NCBI RefSeq assembly: GCF_003248515.1
Contig: NZ_QFOB01000006.1
Coordinates: forward strand, 186,001-250,000
DNA length: 64,000 bases
Reading direction: 5' to 3'
From: Sphingomonas sp.
Lineage (GTDB): Bacteria > Pseudomonadota > Alphaproteobacteria > Sphingomonadales > Sphingomonadaceae
In this document: piece by piece, positions 28,044-36,424 of the stretch
How the letters are laid out: the number at the start of each line of letters is the position of its first letter
Numbering within the stretch: the first letter of the stretch is position 1
The notes under the pieces: model-generated
Database searches by the model: none
What the model saw: only the letters and a program-made list of their open reading frames with translations
What the model was told of the DNA's origin: nothing
Made by a program: the position numbers and the translations under genes

Positions 28044-28994
28044 TCAGTTGGCCGGCGCGGCTTCCTTCTGCGGCACGCCGGAAGCGGCGGCGACTTCGGC
28101 GGCGAAATCGCTCTCTTCCTTCTGGATGCCTTCACCCAGCTGGAAGCGCACATAGTCGGTCAGCGCGATGGAGCCACCGGCTTCCTTCGCGGCGGCCGCG
28201 ATCACGTCCTTGATCTGCGTCTTGTTGTCCATGACGAAGATCTGGCTGATCAGCGCATTTTCCTTGCGGAACTTGGCAACCGCACCCTCGACCATCTTCT
28301 CGATGATGTTGGCGGGCTTGCCGCTTTCGGCGGCCTTTTCCATCGCGATAGCGCGCTCGCGCTCCACGAGGGCCGCATCGAGGCCCTCTTCATGCAGCGC
28401 CTGCGGGAAAGCGGCGGCGATATGCATCGCCAGCTGCTTGCCGAGCGCCTCGATCTTCTCGACCGGGGCCGAACCTTCGAGTGCCACGAGCACGCCGATC
28501 TTGCCGATGCCGGGGGCGGCGGCGTTGTGGACATAGGACACGACCGCGCCCTCGTTCACCGAAACCACCTTGGCGCGGCGCAGCTGCTGATTCTCGCCGA
28601 TCGTGGCGACGTTCGAGATCAGCTTCTCCTGCACCGTGCCGCCGCCCGGATAGGCGGCCGCAGCCAGCGCCTCGATGCTATTGCCCGTCGAGAGCGCCAG
28701 CTTGGAAACGGTGCGGACGAAATCCTGGAACTGCTCGTTCTTGGCGACGAAATCCGTCTCCGAATTCACCTCGACAGCCGCGCCCGTCTTGCCCTCGACA
28801 TACACGCCGACGAGGCCCTCGGCCGCCGTGCGGCTGGACTTCTTGGCGGCGGTGGCCAGGCCCTTGGTGCGCAGCCAGTCCACGGCGGCATCCATGTCGC
28901 CATTGGTCTCGGTGAGCGCCTTCTTGCAATCCATCATGCCGGCGCCCGAGCGCTCGCGCAGCTCCTTCACGGCAGCAGCGGTGATCTCCGCCAT
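28044..28994 (-). CDS. tsf: Elongation factor Ts
   Basis: Nucleotide exchange factor for EF-Tu, 316 residues. It begins MAEITAAAVKELRERSGAGMMD with the signature LRERSGAGMMDCKKAL and has the N-terminal UBA-like domain (1-55) followed by the two EF-Tu-binding subdomains (VEVNSETDFVAKNEQF is the second signature). It follows rpsB by 90 bases, with two hairpins in the gap. Confidence 0.97.
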   Translation of the reverse strand: MAEITAAAVKELRERSGAGMMDCKKALTETNGDMDAAVDWLRTKGLATAAKKSSRTAAEGLVGVYVEGKTGAAVEVNSETDFVAKNEQFQDFVRTVSKLALSTGNSIEALAAAAYPGGGTVQEKLISNVATIGENQQLRRAKVVSVNEGAVVSYVHNAAAPGIGKIGVLVALEGSAPVEKIEALGKQLAMHIAAAFPQALHEEGLDAALVERERAIAMEKAAESGKPANIIEKMVEGAVAKFRKENALISQIFVMDNKTQIKDVIAAAAKEAGGSIALTDYVRFQLGEGIQKEESDFAAEVAAASGVPQKEAAPAN

Positions 28995-29015
28995 AGCTCC
29001 ATCCTTTCAAAGGCA

Positions 29016-29073
29016 AGGGCTCCCCCGCAGGAGAGCCCGTTAATATGGCGGGCGAGGTCTAGCCTCGCCCGCG
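29016..29073 (-). promoter_or_regulatory. Two hairpins in the rpsB-tsf spacer
   Basis: The minus-strand transcript can form GCGGGCGAGG / CCTCGCCCGC (29049-29073, loop of five) and then a 9-bp stem (29016-29037, loop TGCG, one G-T pair) just ahead of the tsf ribosome site. Neither is followed by a T-run. They may attenuate read-through or stabilise the message between the genes. Confidence 0.45.
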
Positions 29074-29084
29074 CGTCAGATATG

Positions 29085-29837
29085 TTACGCCAGCGCTTCC
29101 TCGACCGGCGGAGCCTCGGACGCGCCGAGATCCTCGCCGCTGCTGCGACGGCTGTTCACGTTGCCGCGCGTCGCCGCCTCGGCGATCGCATCGCAATAAA
29201 GGCGGATGGCGCGGCTCGCATCGTCATTCGCGGGCACCGGGAAGGCGATGCCGTCCGGCGACACGTTCGAATCGAGGATCGCCACGACCGGGATGCCCAG
29301 CGTGTTGGCTTCCTTGATCGCCAGCTCTTCCTTGTTCGCGTCGATCACGAACATGATGTCGGGGATGCCGCCCATGTCCTTGATGCCGCCCAGCGAGAGC
29401 TCCAGCTTGTCGCGCTCGCGGGTGAGCTGCAGCACTTCCTTCTTGGTCAGGCCGTGCGTGTCGCCCGAAAGCTGCTCTTCCAGCGCCTTGAAGCGCTTGA
29501 TCGAGCCCGAAATGGTCTTCCAGTTGGTGAGCATGCCGCCCAGCCAGCGATGGTTGACGAAATGCTGGCCCGAAGCGCGCGCGGCGTCCGCGATCGGCTC
29601 CTGCGCCTGGCGCTTGGTGCCGACGAACAGCACCTTGCCGCCGGCCGCGACCGTCGACGAGACGAACTCGAGAGCGCGCGCCATCAGCGGCACGGTCTGC
29701 GAGAGATCAATGATGTGGATGCCGTTGCGATCGCCGAAAATGTACGGCTTCATCTTCGGATTCCAGCGGTGCGTCTGGTGACCGAAATGCGCGCCCGCGT
29801 CGAGCAGCGCCTGCATGGAGACGGTAGGAACCGCCAT
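29085..29837 (-). CDS. rpsB: 30S ribosomal protein S2
   Basis: 250-residue S2 starting MAVPTVSMQALLDAGAHFGH, with HRWNPKMKPYIFGDRNGIHI, FVNHRWLGGMLTNWKT and PDIMFVIDANKEELAI, all S2 hallmarks. The ATG at 29837 follows a strong ribosome site (AAGGAGA). A short acidic tail ends the protein. It is the first gene of rpsB-tsf; its promoter should lie near 29940-29990. Confidence 0.97.
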   Translation of the reverse strand: MAVPTVSMQALLDAGAHFGHQTHRWNPKMKPYIFGDRNGIHIIDLSQTVPLMARALEFVSSTVAAGGKVLFVGTKRQAQEPIADAARASGQHFVNHRWLGGMLTNWKTISGSIKRFKALEEQLSGDTHGLTKKEVLQLTRERDKLELSLGGIKDMGGIPDIMFVIDANKEELAIKEANTLGIPVVAILDSNVSPDGIAFPVPANDDASRAIRLYCDAIAEAATRGNVNSRRSSGEDLGASEAPPVEEALA

Positions 29838-30133
29838 GGTATTTCTCCTTACCCGGTTGGACCTCTGCGCGGCTGGAACCTTCACGCACCTGAAAGGCAC
29901 GCGAAACGGCACCGGTATGAACGCCGCGCATGTGGAATGAGCGGCCCCTTACAGTCATTGCGGCCGGATCGCAAGACGTTCGCCGCTCCGCATCCCAAGC
30001 CGTCGTAGCGTACCGGGCCAGGCCATCCCGCCATGCCATCGAAGATCGGCCCGCCCGTTGCTCCGGCGGGCACCGGAGCTTCGCCGGTGGGCAAAGCGCC
30101 CGGCCTTCCAGCCTTCGCCGATCCACGACGGCG
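29838..30133 (-). promoter_or_regulatory. rpsB leader and promoter region
   Basis: No gene in this stretch. The minus strand carries the rpsB leader of roughly 100 bases. At 29940-29954 the plus strand reads AGCGGCCCCTTACAG, almost the same as the element ahead of rpmE, so the minus-strand CTGTAAGGG may mark the -10/discriminator. TTGCGA about 17 bases further upstream could be the -35. Confidence 0.35.
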
Positions 30134-30148
30134 GAACACAGAAAGAAC
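30134..30148. promoter_or_regulatory. LexA (SOS) box 1
   Basis: Perfect match to the alphaproteobacterial LexA site: GAAC, seven bases (ACAGAAA), GAAC. It sits just upstream of the -35 element of the gene at 30247 and 31 bases from box 2, about three helical turns. The other strand reads GTTCN7GTTC. Confidence 0.65.
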
Positions 30149-30153
30149 ATAGC

Positions 30154-30182
30154 TTGACAGAGGGGAACATTTAATGAACATT
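30154..30182 (+). promoter_or_regulatory. Sigma-70-type promoter of the small SOS-box gene
   Basis: A perfect TTGACA (30154-30159) is followed after 17 bases by AACATT (30177-30182), a weak -10. LexA box 2 lies in the spacer and overlaps the -10, the classical place for repression. Confidence 0.5.
30165..30179. promoter_or_regulatory. LexA (SOS) box 2
   Basis: Second perfect GAACN7GAAC, with spacer ATTTAAT, located between the -35 and -10 hexamers. Confidence 0.7.
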
Positions 30183-30246
30183 GGAACCCGAACGCTCCGA
30201 CACGGTTCACACCGCGTTCGTGAGGAGCAGGGCACGGACGGGAGTA

Positions 30247-30483
30247 ATGATGATGCTGCAAGCAGTTGCCACGCTGATCTCGCTGCTCGCAGGCGCGATG
30301 GCGCTGGGCGTGATCCTGCATATGCTGAGCGCGGAGCGCGAGGCGATCCGGGCGGCGCTCGGCCTTGTTCCGGCAGCCCCCGCTCCGCTGGCGCCCTTGC
30401 CGTCGCGCTTCCGCGAAATCAGGGTTCGACGGGGTCCGTCGATGCGGATGGCGCCGCCGGCCCGCGTGCGCGTCGCGCTTTGA
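30247..30483 (+). CDS. Small single-TM protein, candidate SOS-induced gene
   Basis: 78-residue protein. One TM helix (about residues 5-25, AVATLISLLAGAMALGVIL) is followed by a short helix SAEREAIRAALG and a Pro-rich, then strongly basic tail (RFREIRVRRGPSMRM). Three ATGs in a row (30247, 30250, 30253) follow GGGAG; the second or third has the better spacing. The promoter carries two LexA boxes, so it should be DNA-damage induced. Small SOS-induced membrane proteins such as SidA and DidA of Caulobacter block division; that role here is inference, and I see no clear similarity to them. Its last 65 bases overlap pssA on the other strand. Confidence 0.65.
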   Translation: MMMLQAVATLISLLAGAMALGVILHMLSAEREAIRAALGLVPAAPAPLAPLPSRFREIRVRRGPSMRMAPPARVRVAL

Positions 30484-31234
30484 CGAGGCGATAGCTGCGC
30501 GTGGCGAACGGAATCGCGAGGGCATAGACCGCAATCAGCGCGCTGAGCGTCCCCCACGGCGCCGTCACGATCGAGGTGCCGAGCAGGCCGATCAGCAGCA
30601 GGGCGGGCACGCGCCATTCCTGGCGCAGACGGAAGGATCCCATGCTGTAGGTCGGCAATTGCGAGATCATCAGCAGGGCCACCAGGATCGTCCAGGGCGC
30701 CACCAGATAGGTGCGCTGGAACAGCATGTCCCCGGTGGTGAGCCACAGCATCAGCGGCAGCAGCGCCATCGCGGCGCCGGCCGGCGCGGGAATACCGGTC
30801 AGGAAACCCGCCTCGCGTCGCGGCTGGGCCTCCGAATCGATCTGCGCGTTGAAGCGGGCAAGACGCAGCGCGCAGCACACCGCATGCATCAGCGCGATCA
30901 CCCAGCCATATTTGGGCACATAGCTGAGCGACCAGAGATAGAGGATGATCGCCGGCGAGACGCCGAAGGCGATCACGTCCGACAGCGAATCGAGTTCGGC
31001 GCCGAAGCGGCTCTCGCCCTTCAGCAGCCGGGCGATGCGCCCGTCCAGCCCATCGAGCACACCGGCCACGATGATCACCGCGACCGCTTTTTCCCACTCG
31101 CCCGAAATCGCGAAGCGCACGCCGGTCAGGCCGAAGCAGAGCGCCAGCGCGGTGGTGGCGTTGGGCGGAATGGCGCGCAGCGGCAAGCCGCGCCGCATCA
31201 GCCGCGCGCGGCGCATCGGCAGCGGCCTTTTCAT
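30419..31234 (-). CDS. pssA: CDP-diacylglycerol-serine O-phosphatidyltransferase PssA
   Basis: Inner-membrane enzyme making phosphatidylserine, 271 residues, about seven TM helices. The CDP-alcohol phosphotransferase motif is complete: LDGLDGRIARLLKG followed by GAELDSLSD (DGxxAR...G...D...D). It follows psd by 24 bases, so PS synthesis and its decarboxylation to PE form one unit. Its 3' end overlaps the convergent small gene at 30247-30483 by 65 bases. Confidence 0.94.
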   Translation of the reverse strand: MKRPLPMRRARLMRRGLPLRAIPPNATTALALCFGLTGVRFAISGEWEKAVAVIIVAGVLDGLDGRIARLLKGESRFGAELDSLSDVIAFGVSPAIILYLWSLSYVPKYGWVIALMHAVCCALRLARFNAQIDSEAQPRREAGFLTGIPAPAGAAMALLPLMLWLTTGDMLFQRTYLVAPWTILVALLMISQLPTYSMGSFRLRQEWRVPALLLIGLLGTSIVTAPWGTLSALIAVYALAIPFATRSYRLVKARRARGPAAPSASTDPVEP

Positions 31235-31258
31235 CGTTGGTTCCTCACGGCGCGAATC

Positions 31259-31993
31259 CTATTGCGCAATGCCCGTCACGCTCTCGCCGTCGCCGATCCG
31301 GGCGAGGATCGTCTCGCCTGCGATCGCGCGCTGGCCGAGCGCCACCTTGGGCGCGGTGCCCGCCGGCAGATAGACGTCCACGCGGCTGCCGAAACGGATC
31401 AGGCCGAAGCGCTGGCCCACGGCCAGCGTGTCACCCGGCTTCACGAAGGGCACGATGCGCCGCGCGACGAGGCCGGCAATCTGGGTGAAGCCGATGCGCG
31501 TGCCATCGGCACCTTCGATCAGCAGATGCTGGCGCTCATTCTCCTCGCTCGCCTTGTCGAGGCTCGCATTCAGGAACTTGCCCGAAATATAGACCACGCG
31601 AGAAACCGTCCCGCCGATCGGCGCGCGATTGATGTGCACGTCGAACACGCTCATGAAGATGGAGACGCGCACCATCGGCTCGCCCGAAAGCGCATCCTCG
31701 CCCACCAGTTCGCGCGGGGGTGCCACCTTCTCGATCAGCGTGACCAGGCCGTCCGCAGGCGAGACGATCAGCCCCCTGCCCTGCGGCACGGCGCGGATGG
31801 GATCGCGGAAGAAGGCGAGCACCCACAAGGTGATGCCCACGCCGATCCAGCCCAGATCATCCGAGATGAACCAGAAGATGAGCAGGGTGATGGCCGCCGC
31901 GATCAGCGCGAACTTGCGGCCTTCGGGATGGACGGACGGCCAGCGCCATTGCGCGCTGGGGGTCGTGTCGGGTCGGTTTTCGAGGGAAGACAT
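31259..31993 (-). CDS. psd: Phosphatidylserine decarboxylase, short (archaeal-type) form
   Basis: Converts phosphatidylserine to phosphatidylethanolamine, 244 residues. Two TM segments (about 27-62) precede the catalytic domain. The self-cleavage site that makes the pyruvoyl group lies in LIRFGSRVDVYLP (Gly-Ser near residue 200). VSPADGLVTLIE and HINRAPIGGTV are further signatures. First gene of the psd-pssA pair. Confidence 0.94.
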   Translation of the reverse strand: MSSLENRPDTTPSAQWRWPSVHPEGRKFALIAAAITLLIFWFISDDLGWIGVGITLWVLAFFRDPIRAVPQGRGLIVSPADGLVTLIEKVAPPRELVGEDALSGEPMVRVSIFMSVFDVHINRAPIGGTVSRVVYISGKFLNASLDKASEENERQHLLIEGADGTRIGFTQIAGLVARRIVPFVKPGDTLAVGQRFGLIRFGSRVDVYLPAGTAPKVALGQRAIAGETILARIGDGESVTGIAQ

Positions 31994-32110
31994 CGCGGGT
32001 TTCTACGGCGAGCGGCCGGCGGTGACAATCGCCGCTGCACGGTTGAAACGTCCGCCGCCCCGCCCTAGAGCGCCTCGCATCCTCCCTCCAGCAGCGGGAA
32101 TGCGCGCAAC

Positions 32111-33331
32111 ATGGCGAAGATCAAGGTAAAGACACCCGTCGTCGAGATCGACGGCGACGAAATGACGCGGATCATCTGGGAATGGATCCGTGAGCGCCTG
32201 ATCCTCCCCTATCTCGACATCGATCTTAAATATTACGACCTCTCCGTCGAGAAGCGCGACGAGACCAACGACCAGATCACGATCGATAGCGCCAATGCGA
32301 TCCGTGAGTATGGCGTCGGCGTGAAGTGCGCCACGATCACGCCGGACGAGGCGCGCGTCGAGGAATTCAACCTCAAGAGCATGTGGAAGTCGCCGAACGG
32401 CACGATCCGCAACATCCTGGGCGGCACGATCTTCCGCGAGCCGATCGTCATCAAGAACGTTCCCCGCCTGATCCCGGGCTGGACCGATCCCATCGTCGTC
32501 GGCCGCCATGCCTATGGCGATCAGTATCGCGCCACCGACTTCCTCGTCCCCGGCCCCGGCAAGCTGAAGATGGTCTTCACCGGCAATGACGGGAAGGTGA
32601 TCGAGAAGGACGTGTTCGATTTCCCGTCCTCGGGCGTCACGATGGGCATGTACAATCTCGACGATTCGATCGCCGATTTCGCCCGTGCCAGCATGAATTA
32701 TGCGCTGGATCGCAAGTGGCCGCTCTATCTTTCCACCAAGAACACGATCCTCAAGGCCTATGACGGCCGCTTCAAGGATCTGTTCGCGGACGTGTTCGAG
32801 AAGGAATTCAAGGACAAGTTCAAGGAAGCCGGCATCGTTTACGAGCATCGCCTGATCGACGACATGGTCGCCTCCGCGCTGAAGTGGAGCGGCAAGTTCG
32901 TCTGGGCCTGCAAGAATTACGATGGCGACGTGCAGTCGGATCAGGTGGCGCAGGGCTTCGGGTCGCTCGGCCTGATGACCTCCGTGCTGATGACGCCGGA
33001 TGGCAAGACGATCGAGGCGGAAGCCGCGCACGGCACGGTGACCCGCCATTACCGCATGCACCAGCAGGGCAAGTCGACCTCGACCAACCCGATCGCCTCG
33101 ATCTTCGCCTGGACCGGCGGCCTCAAGTTCCGCGGCAAGTTCGACGGCACGCCGGATGTGACGCGCTTCGCCGAAACGCTCGAGCGCGTCTGCATCGAGA
33201 CGGTCGAGAGCGGCCAGATGACCAAGGATCTCGCGCTGCTCGTCGGCCCGGATCAGGCCTGGATGACGACGGAGCAGTTCTTCGAGGCGATCCGCGTCAA
33301 TCTGGAAACCGCGATGGGCAACTGGCAGTAA
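32111..33331 (+). CDS. icd: Isocitrate dehydrogenase, NADP-dependent
   Basis: TCA-cycle enzyme, isocitrate to 2-oxoglutarate plus NADPH. 406 residues of the eukaryote-like (type II) IDH group, beginning KTPVVEIDGDEMTRIIWEWI. SMWKSPNGTIRNILGG and FREPI bind substrate, and DDMVASALKWSG holds the metal-binding Asp. A strong terminator follows. Confidence 0.97.
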   Translation: MAKIKVKTPVVEIDGDEMTRIIWEWIRERLILPYLDIDLKYYDLSVEKRDETNDQITIDSANAIREYGVGVKCATITPDEARVEEFNLKSMWKSPNGTIRNILGGTIFREPIVIKNVPRLIPGWTDPIVVGRHAYGDQYRATDFLVPGPGKLKMVFTGNDGKVIEKDVFDFPSSGVTMGMYNLDDSIADFARASMNYALDRKWPLYLSTKNTILKAYDGRFKDLFADVFEKEFKDKFKEAGIVYEHRLIDDMVASALKWSGKFVWACKNYDGDVQSDQVAQGFGSLGLMTSVLMTPDGKTIEAEAAHGTVTRHYRMHQQGKSTSTNPIASIFAWTGGLKFRGKFDGTPDVTRFAETLERVCIETVESGQMTKDLALLVGPDQAWMTTEQFFEAIRVNLETAMGNWQ

Positions 33332-33378
33332 GCCATATCCCGGCGGGCGATCTCCGCATCGCTCGGAAGGATCCATCG

Positions 33379-33414
33379 AAGCGGCGCCGGCCCGAAGGGG
33401 CTGGCGCCGCTTTC
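33379..33414 (+). terminator. Intrinsic terminator of icd
   Basis: A 15-bp stem (33379-33393 with 33398-33412, loop GAAG, one G-T pair) runs into a short T-tract, TTTC. It lies 48 bases after the icd stop. Confidence 0.75.
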
Positions 33415-33518
33415 ATATGCGGGTGCCATGCCCGCCAATCATCGCCCGGAACGTTTCCTACCATTTCCCTCGTCATCGCGGACTGGCCTTCCCGCCCGTG
33501 GCGCGCAACAAGGGCATC

Positions 33519-35288
33519 ATGGCGCTCCCGATCGAATCCGTTGGTTTCAGTGATGGCCTCGTGATTCTGGGCGCGGCCGGTGTGGTGATCCCGGCTTTTG
33601 CGCGCCTCCGGATCAGCCCGGTGATCGGCTTCATCCTCGTCGGCATGCTCGTCGGCCCATCGGGGCTGGGGCGGTTCGTGCCGCAGGCGCCGTGGCTTTA
33701 TCATGTCACGATCAGCGATCCCCACTCGATCGAGCCGATAGCGGAGCTGGGGATCATCCTTCTTCTCTTCTCGATCGGGCTGGAGCTGTCCTTCGCCCGA
33801 TTGTGGCAGATGCGAAGGCGGGTGTTCGGGCTGGGAGCGGCCGAGCTCATCGCCTGCGGCAGCCTGCTGGCGGCCCTCTTCTTCCTCAGCGGCACGTCGC
33901 GCGGCGGCGCGCTGGGCCTCGGCTTCGCGCTCGCCCTCTCCTCCACGGCACTCGTCCTCCCGATCGCGGGCACCAGCGGCCCCGTCGGCCAGCGCGCCTT
34001 CGGCATGCTCCTGTTCGAGGATCTTGCGCTCGTCCCGATCATCTTCGCGCTGGGCGCGATGGCGCCGCGCGGGGGCGAAGGGGCCGCCGCCGAAATCGGG
34101 CGCACCCTGCTGCTCGGCGGCATCGTCATCGCCGTGCTGCTGCTGCTCGGCCGACTCACTTTGCCCCGCCTGTTCGCGCAGGCCGCGCGCACCAAAAGCC
34201 CGGAACTGTTCCTGGCCGCCAGCCTGCTCGTCGTGATCCTCGCCAGCGTGATGACGAGCGCGGTCGGCCTCTCACCCATCGTCGGCGCGCTGCTGGCCGG
34301 CATCCTGATCGCCGAAACCGATTATCACGGCGAGGTCGAGCATATCACGGAGCCGTTCAAGGGCCTCGCACTCGGCGCTTTCCTCATCACGGTCGGCATG
34401 AGCCTGGATTTCAACGCGGTCGCCAATCAGTGGCTGCCTTTGCTGCTCGCGGTGACGATCGTCGTGGTGGTGAAGGCCGTCGTCACCGGGCTGCTGCTGA
34501 AGCTCGGGCGTACGCCGCGCGGTGTGGCGCTGGAGATCGGGCTGATGATGGCCGCGCCCGGCGAGACAACGCTGATCGTGCTTTCCACGGCGAGCGCGGC
34601 CGCGCTCATCAGCCCGGCCACCGCCGCCTTCTGGCAGATCGTCACCGCGATCGGCCTCACCATCACCCCGCTCCTCGCGGCCGTTGGCCGGATGCTTTCG
34701 CGCCGCCTGTCGGTGGAGGAAGCCGATCCGATGAACGATATCGAGCCGGAGGGCGATCGCGCACTCATCATCGGCTTCGGGCGCGTCGGCCGGCTGGTCG
34801 CGCAGATGATCGGGGAGCATGATCTGCCCTATCTCGGCCTCGATGCCGATCCGGATACCGTCCGCAATGCGCGCCAGCGCGGCTACAATGTCGCTTTCGG
34901 GGATATCGGGCGGCCGGGCATGATCGATCGGCTGCATTTCGATCGCGCCAGCGCCGTGATCCTCACGATGGACGATCCCGTGCAGAGCGTGCGGCTGACC
35001 AAGACGCTGCGCCGGCGCCACCCCGACCTGACGATCGTGGCGCGCGCGCGCGATCCCAATCATGCCGCCGCCCTCTATCGCGCGGGGGCGAGCGATGCCG
35101 TGCCCGAGACGATCGAATCCTCGCTGCAATTGTCGGAAGCGGTGCTCGTCGACCTCGGCCTCGCTGTCGGCCCCGTCATCGCCTCGATCCACGAGAAGAG
35201 ATCACAATTGCGCGCCAAGATCATGGATATGGCGGAATTGCAGCGCGAGCCGCTGCTGCGCCGCCCCCGCGCGCCCGAAGAGGTTTGA
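33519..35288 (+). CDS. CPA2-family cation:proton antiporter, Kef type with RCK domain
   Basis: 589-residue membrane protein. About 12-13 TM helices fill residues 8-395, starting VILGAAGVVIPAFARLRISPVIG; the second region LLLFSIGLELSF and FEDLALVP are CPA2 hallmarks. A C-terminal RCK-N (TrkA-N) domain begins ALIIGFGRVGRLVAQMIG (about 415) and binds nucleotide. Start: ATG 33519 after AAGGGC, instead of the unlikely 34-residue extension from 33417. It ends directly at the oxyR start (TGA then ATG), so potassium/proton efflux and peroxide control are co-transcribed, fitting the role of Kef systems in electrophile and oxidative stress. Confidence 0.88.
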   Translation: MALPIESVGFSDGLVILGAAGVVIPAFARLRISPVIGFILVGMLVGPSGLGRFVPQAPWLYHVTISDPHSIEPIAELGIILLLFSIGLELSFARLWQMRRRVFGLGAAELIACGSLLAALFFLSGTSRGGALGLGFALALSSTALVLPIAGTSGPVGQRAFGMLLFEDLALVPIIFALGAMAPRGGEGAAAEIGRTLLLGGIVIAVLLLLGRLTLPRLFAQAARTKSPELFLAASLLVVILASVMTSAVGLSPIVGALLAGILIAETDYHGEVEHITEPFKGLALGAFLITVGMSLDFNAVANQWLPLLLAVTIVVVVKAVVTGLLLKLGRTPRGVALEIGLMMAAPGETTLIVLSTASAAALISPATAAFWQIVTAIGLTITPLLAAVGRMLSRRLSVEEADPMNDIEPEGDRALIIGFGRVGRLVAQMIGEHDLPYLGLDADPDTVRNARQRGYNVAFGDIGRPGMIDRLHFDRASAVILTMDDPVQSVRLTKTLRRRHPDLTIVARARDPNHAAALYRAGASDAVPETIESSLQLSEAVLVDLGLAVGPVIASIHEKRSQLRAKIMDMAELQREPLLRRPRAPEEV

Positions 35289-36212
35289 ATGGCCGCCGCC
35301 TATCTGCCGACGCTCAAGCAGCTGCAATATCTGATCGCGTTGCGCGATCATGGCCATTTCGGCCGCGCCGCCGACGCCTGCTTCGTTACCCAATCCACGC
35401 TTTCGGCGGGCCTGCGCGAGCTGGAATCCCTCCTCGGCGTGATGCTGGTGGAGCGCACGCGCCGCGTCGTCCGCTTCACGCCGCTGGGCCTGAGCATCGC
35501 CGAGAAAGGGCAGCGCGTGCTGCGCGAGGCAGAAGAACTGGCGGCGATGGCCAAGGCCGCGCACCAGCCGCTTTCGGGCGATCTGCGCATGGGCGTGATC
35601 CCCACGATCGCGCCGTTCCTGCTGCCCCGCGTGCTGGGCAAGCTTCGCGCCGAATGGCCCGAACTCAAGCTTTTCCTGCGCGAGGAGACATCGGGCGCAG
35701 CCTGCGAATCGCTCCATCGTGGCCATGTCGATTGCGTGATCCTCGCTCTGCCTTATGCCTGTGGCGATATCGAGCATGAGGATCTGTTCGAGGATCGCCT
35801 CTACGTCGCCTTCCCGGCGGATCAGGGCGCGCAGATGAGCGCCATCGTCTCCCCGGATGCGATCGAACCCTATCGGCTGCTGCTGCTGGAAGACGGCCAC
35901 TGCCTGAAGGATCATGCGCTGGCCGCGTGCAACCGGCCCGAATTGCGCGCGGAGGCCGGCATGATGGGCACGTCGCTCCACACGCTGGTGCAGATGGTGG
36001 ATAACGGGCTGGGCGTGACGATGCTGCCCAAGATGGCGCTGGATGCGGGCATCCTCGATCATACCAAGGTCGTCGCCCGACCACTCGACGCCAGCCATCC
36101 CTCGCGCCGCATCGCGCTCGTCTGGCGTTCAGGCAGCCCGCGCGAGAAGGAATTCCGGCTGCTCGCCCAGGCCCTGCGCAAGGCGTCTGCCGAGAGCGGA
36201 GAAAAAAATTAA
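35289..36212 (+). CDS. oxyR: Hydrogen-peroxide sensor OxyR, LysR family
   Basis: 307-residue LysR-type regulator. The N-terminal winged HTH spans about 8-66 (FGRAADACFVTQSTLSAGLRELE). The sensing domain has LLEDGHCLKDHALAAC with Cys 205 and Cys 214, nine residues apart as in the E. coli pair 199/208, which is the reason for naming it OxyR. It starts immediately after the antiporter stop. No catalase or ahpC gene lies beside it. Confidence 0.9.
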   Translation: MAAAYLPTLKQLQYLIALRDHGHFGRAADACFVTQSTLSAGLRELESLLGVMLVERTRRVVRFTPLGLSIAEKGQRVLREAEELAAMAKAAHQPLSGDLRMGVIPTIAPFLLPRVLGKLRAEWPELKLFLREETSGAACESLHRGHVDCVILALPYACGDIEHEDLFEDRLYVAFPADQGAQMSAIVSPDAIEPYRLLLLEDGHCLKDHALAACNRPELRAEAGMMGTSLHTLVQMVDNGLGVTMLPKMALDAGILDHTKVVARPLDASHPSRRIALVWRSGSPREKEFRLLAQALRKASAESGEKN

Positions 36213-36240
36213 GCCTTTTGCAACCCGGCGGGTTCCGCAC

Positions 36241-36424
36241 CCGTAACTGTCCATGTCCCGGTCGGGAGCGTAACCCGGCCAGAGTTTCGGCGGCTCCCCC
36301 CGCGCCGCCCCCGGGACAGTAACAGTTGCGTGGCTTACGAAGTGTGTCGCTCGGCTTTGCTTTGGCCCCGTTGGCACCAGAGGGCAGTGGCGCATCACAG
36401 CAGGCGCCACTGCCCTTTTGGTTT
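36241..36424 (+). ncRNA. Structured noncoding region, candidate small RNA or oxyR 3' UTR
   Basis: No ORF of interest. Bases 36245-36261 (AACTGT, then GTCCCGG) pair with 36311-36327 (CCGGGAC, then ACAGTT) across a 4x4 internal loop, enclosing further GC-rich stems such as GGGAGC / GCTCCC. The region ends in a strong intrinsic terminator at 36381-36425. I do not recognise it as 6S, SRP, tmRNA or RNase P RNA. It could be an independent sRNA or the structured tail of the oxyR message. Confidence 0.4.

Noticed and set aside
27948..30008. 686-residue plus-strand open frame across tsf and rpsB
   Set aside because: Crosses two certain ribosomal/elongation genes and a terminator on the other strand.
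30365..32068. 567-residue plus-strand open frame across pssA and psd
   Set aside because: Antisense to two phospholipid enzymes with complete motifs; no domain of its own.
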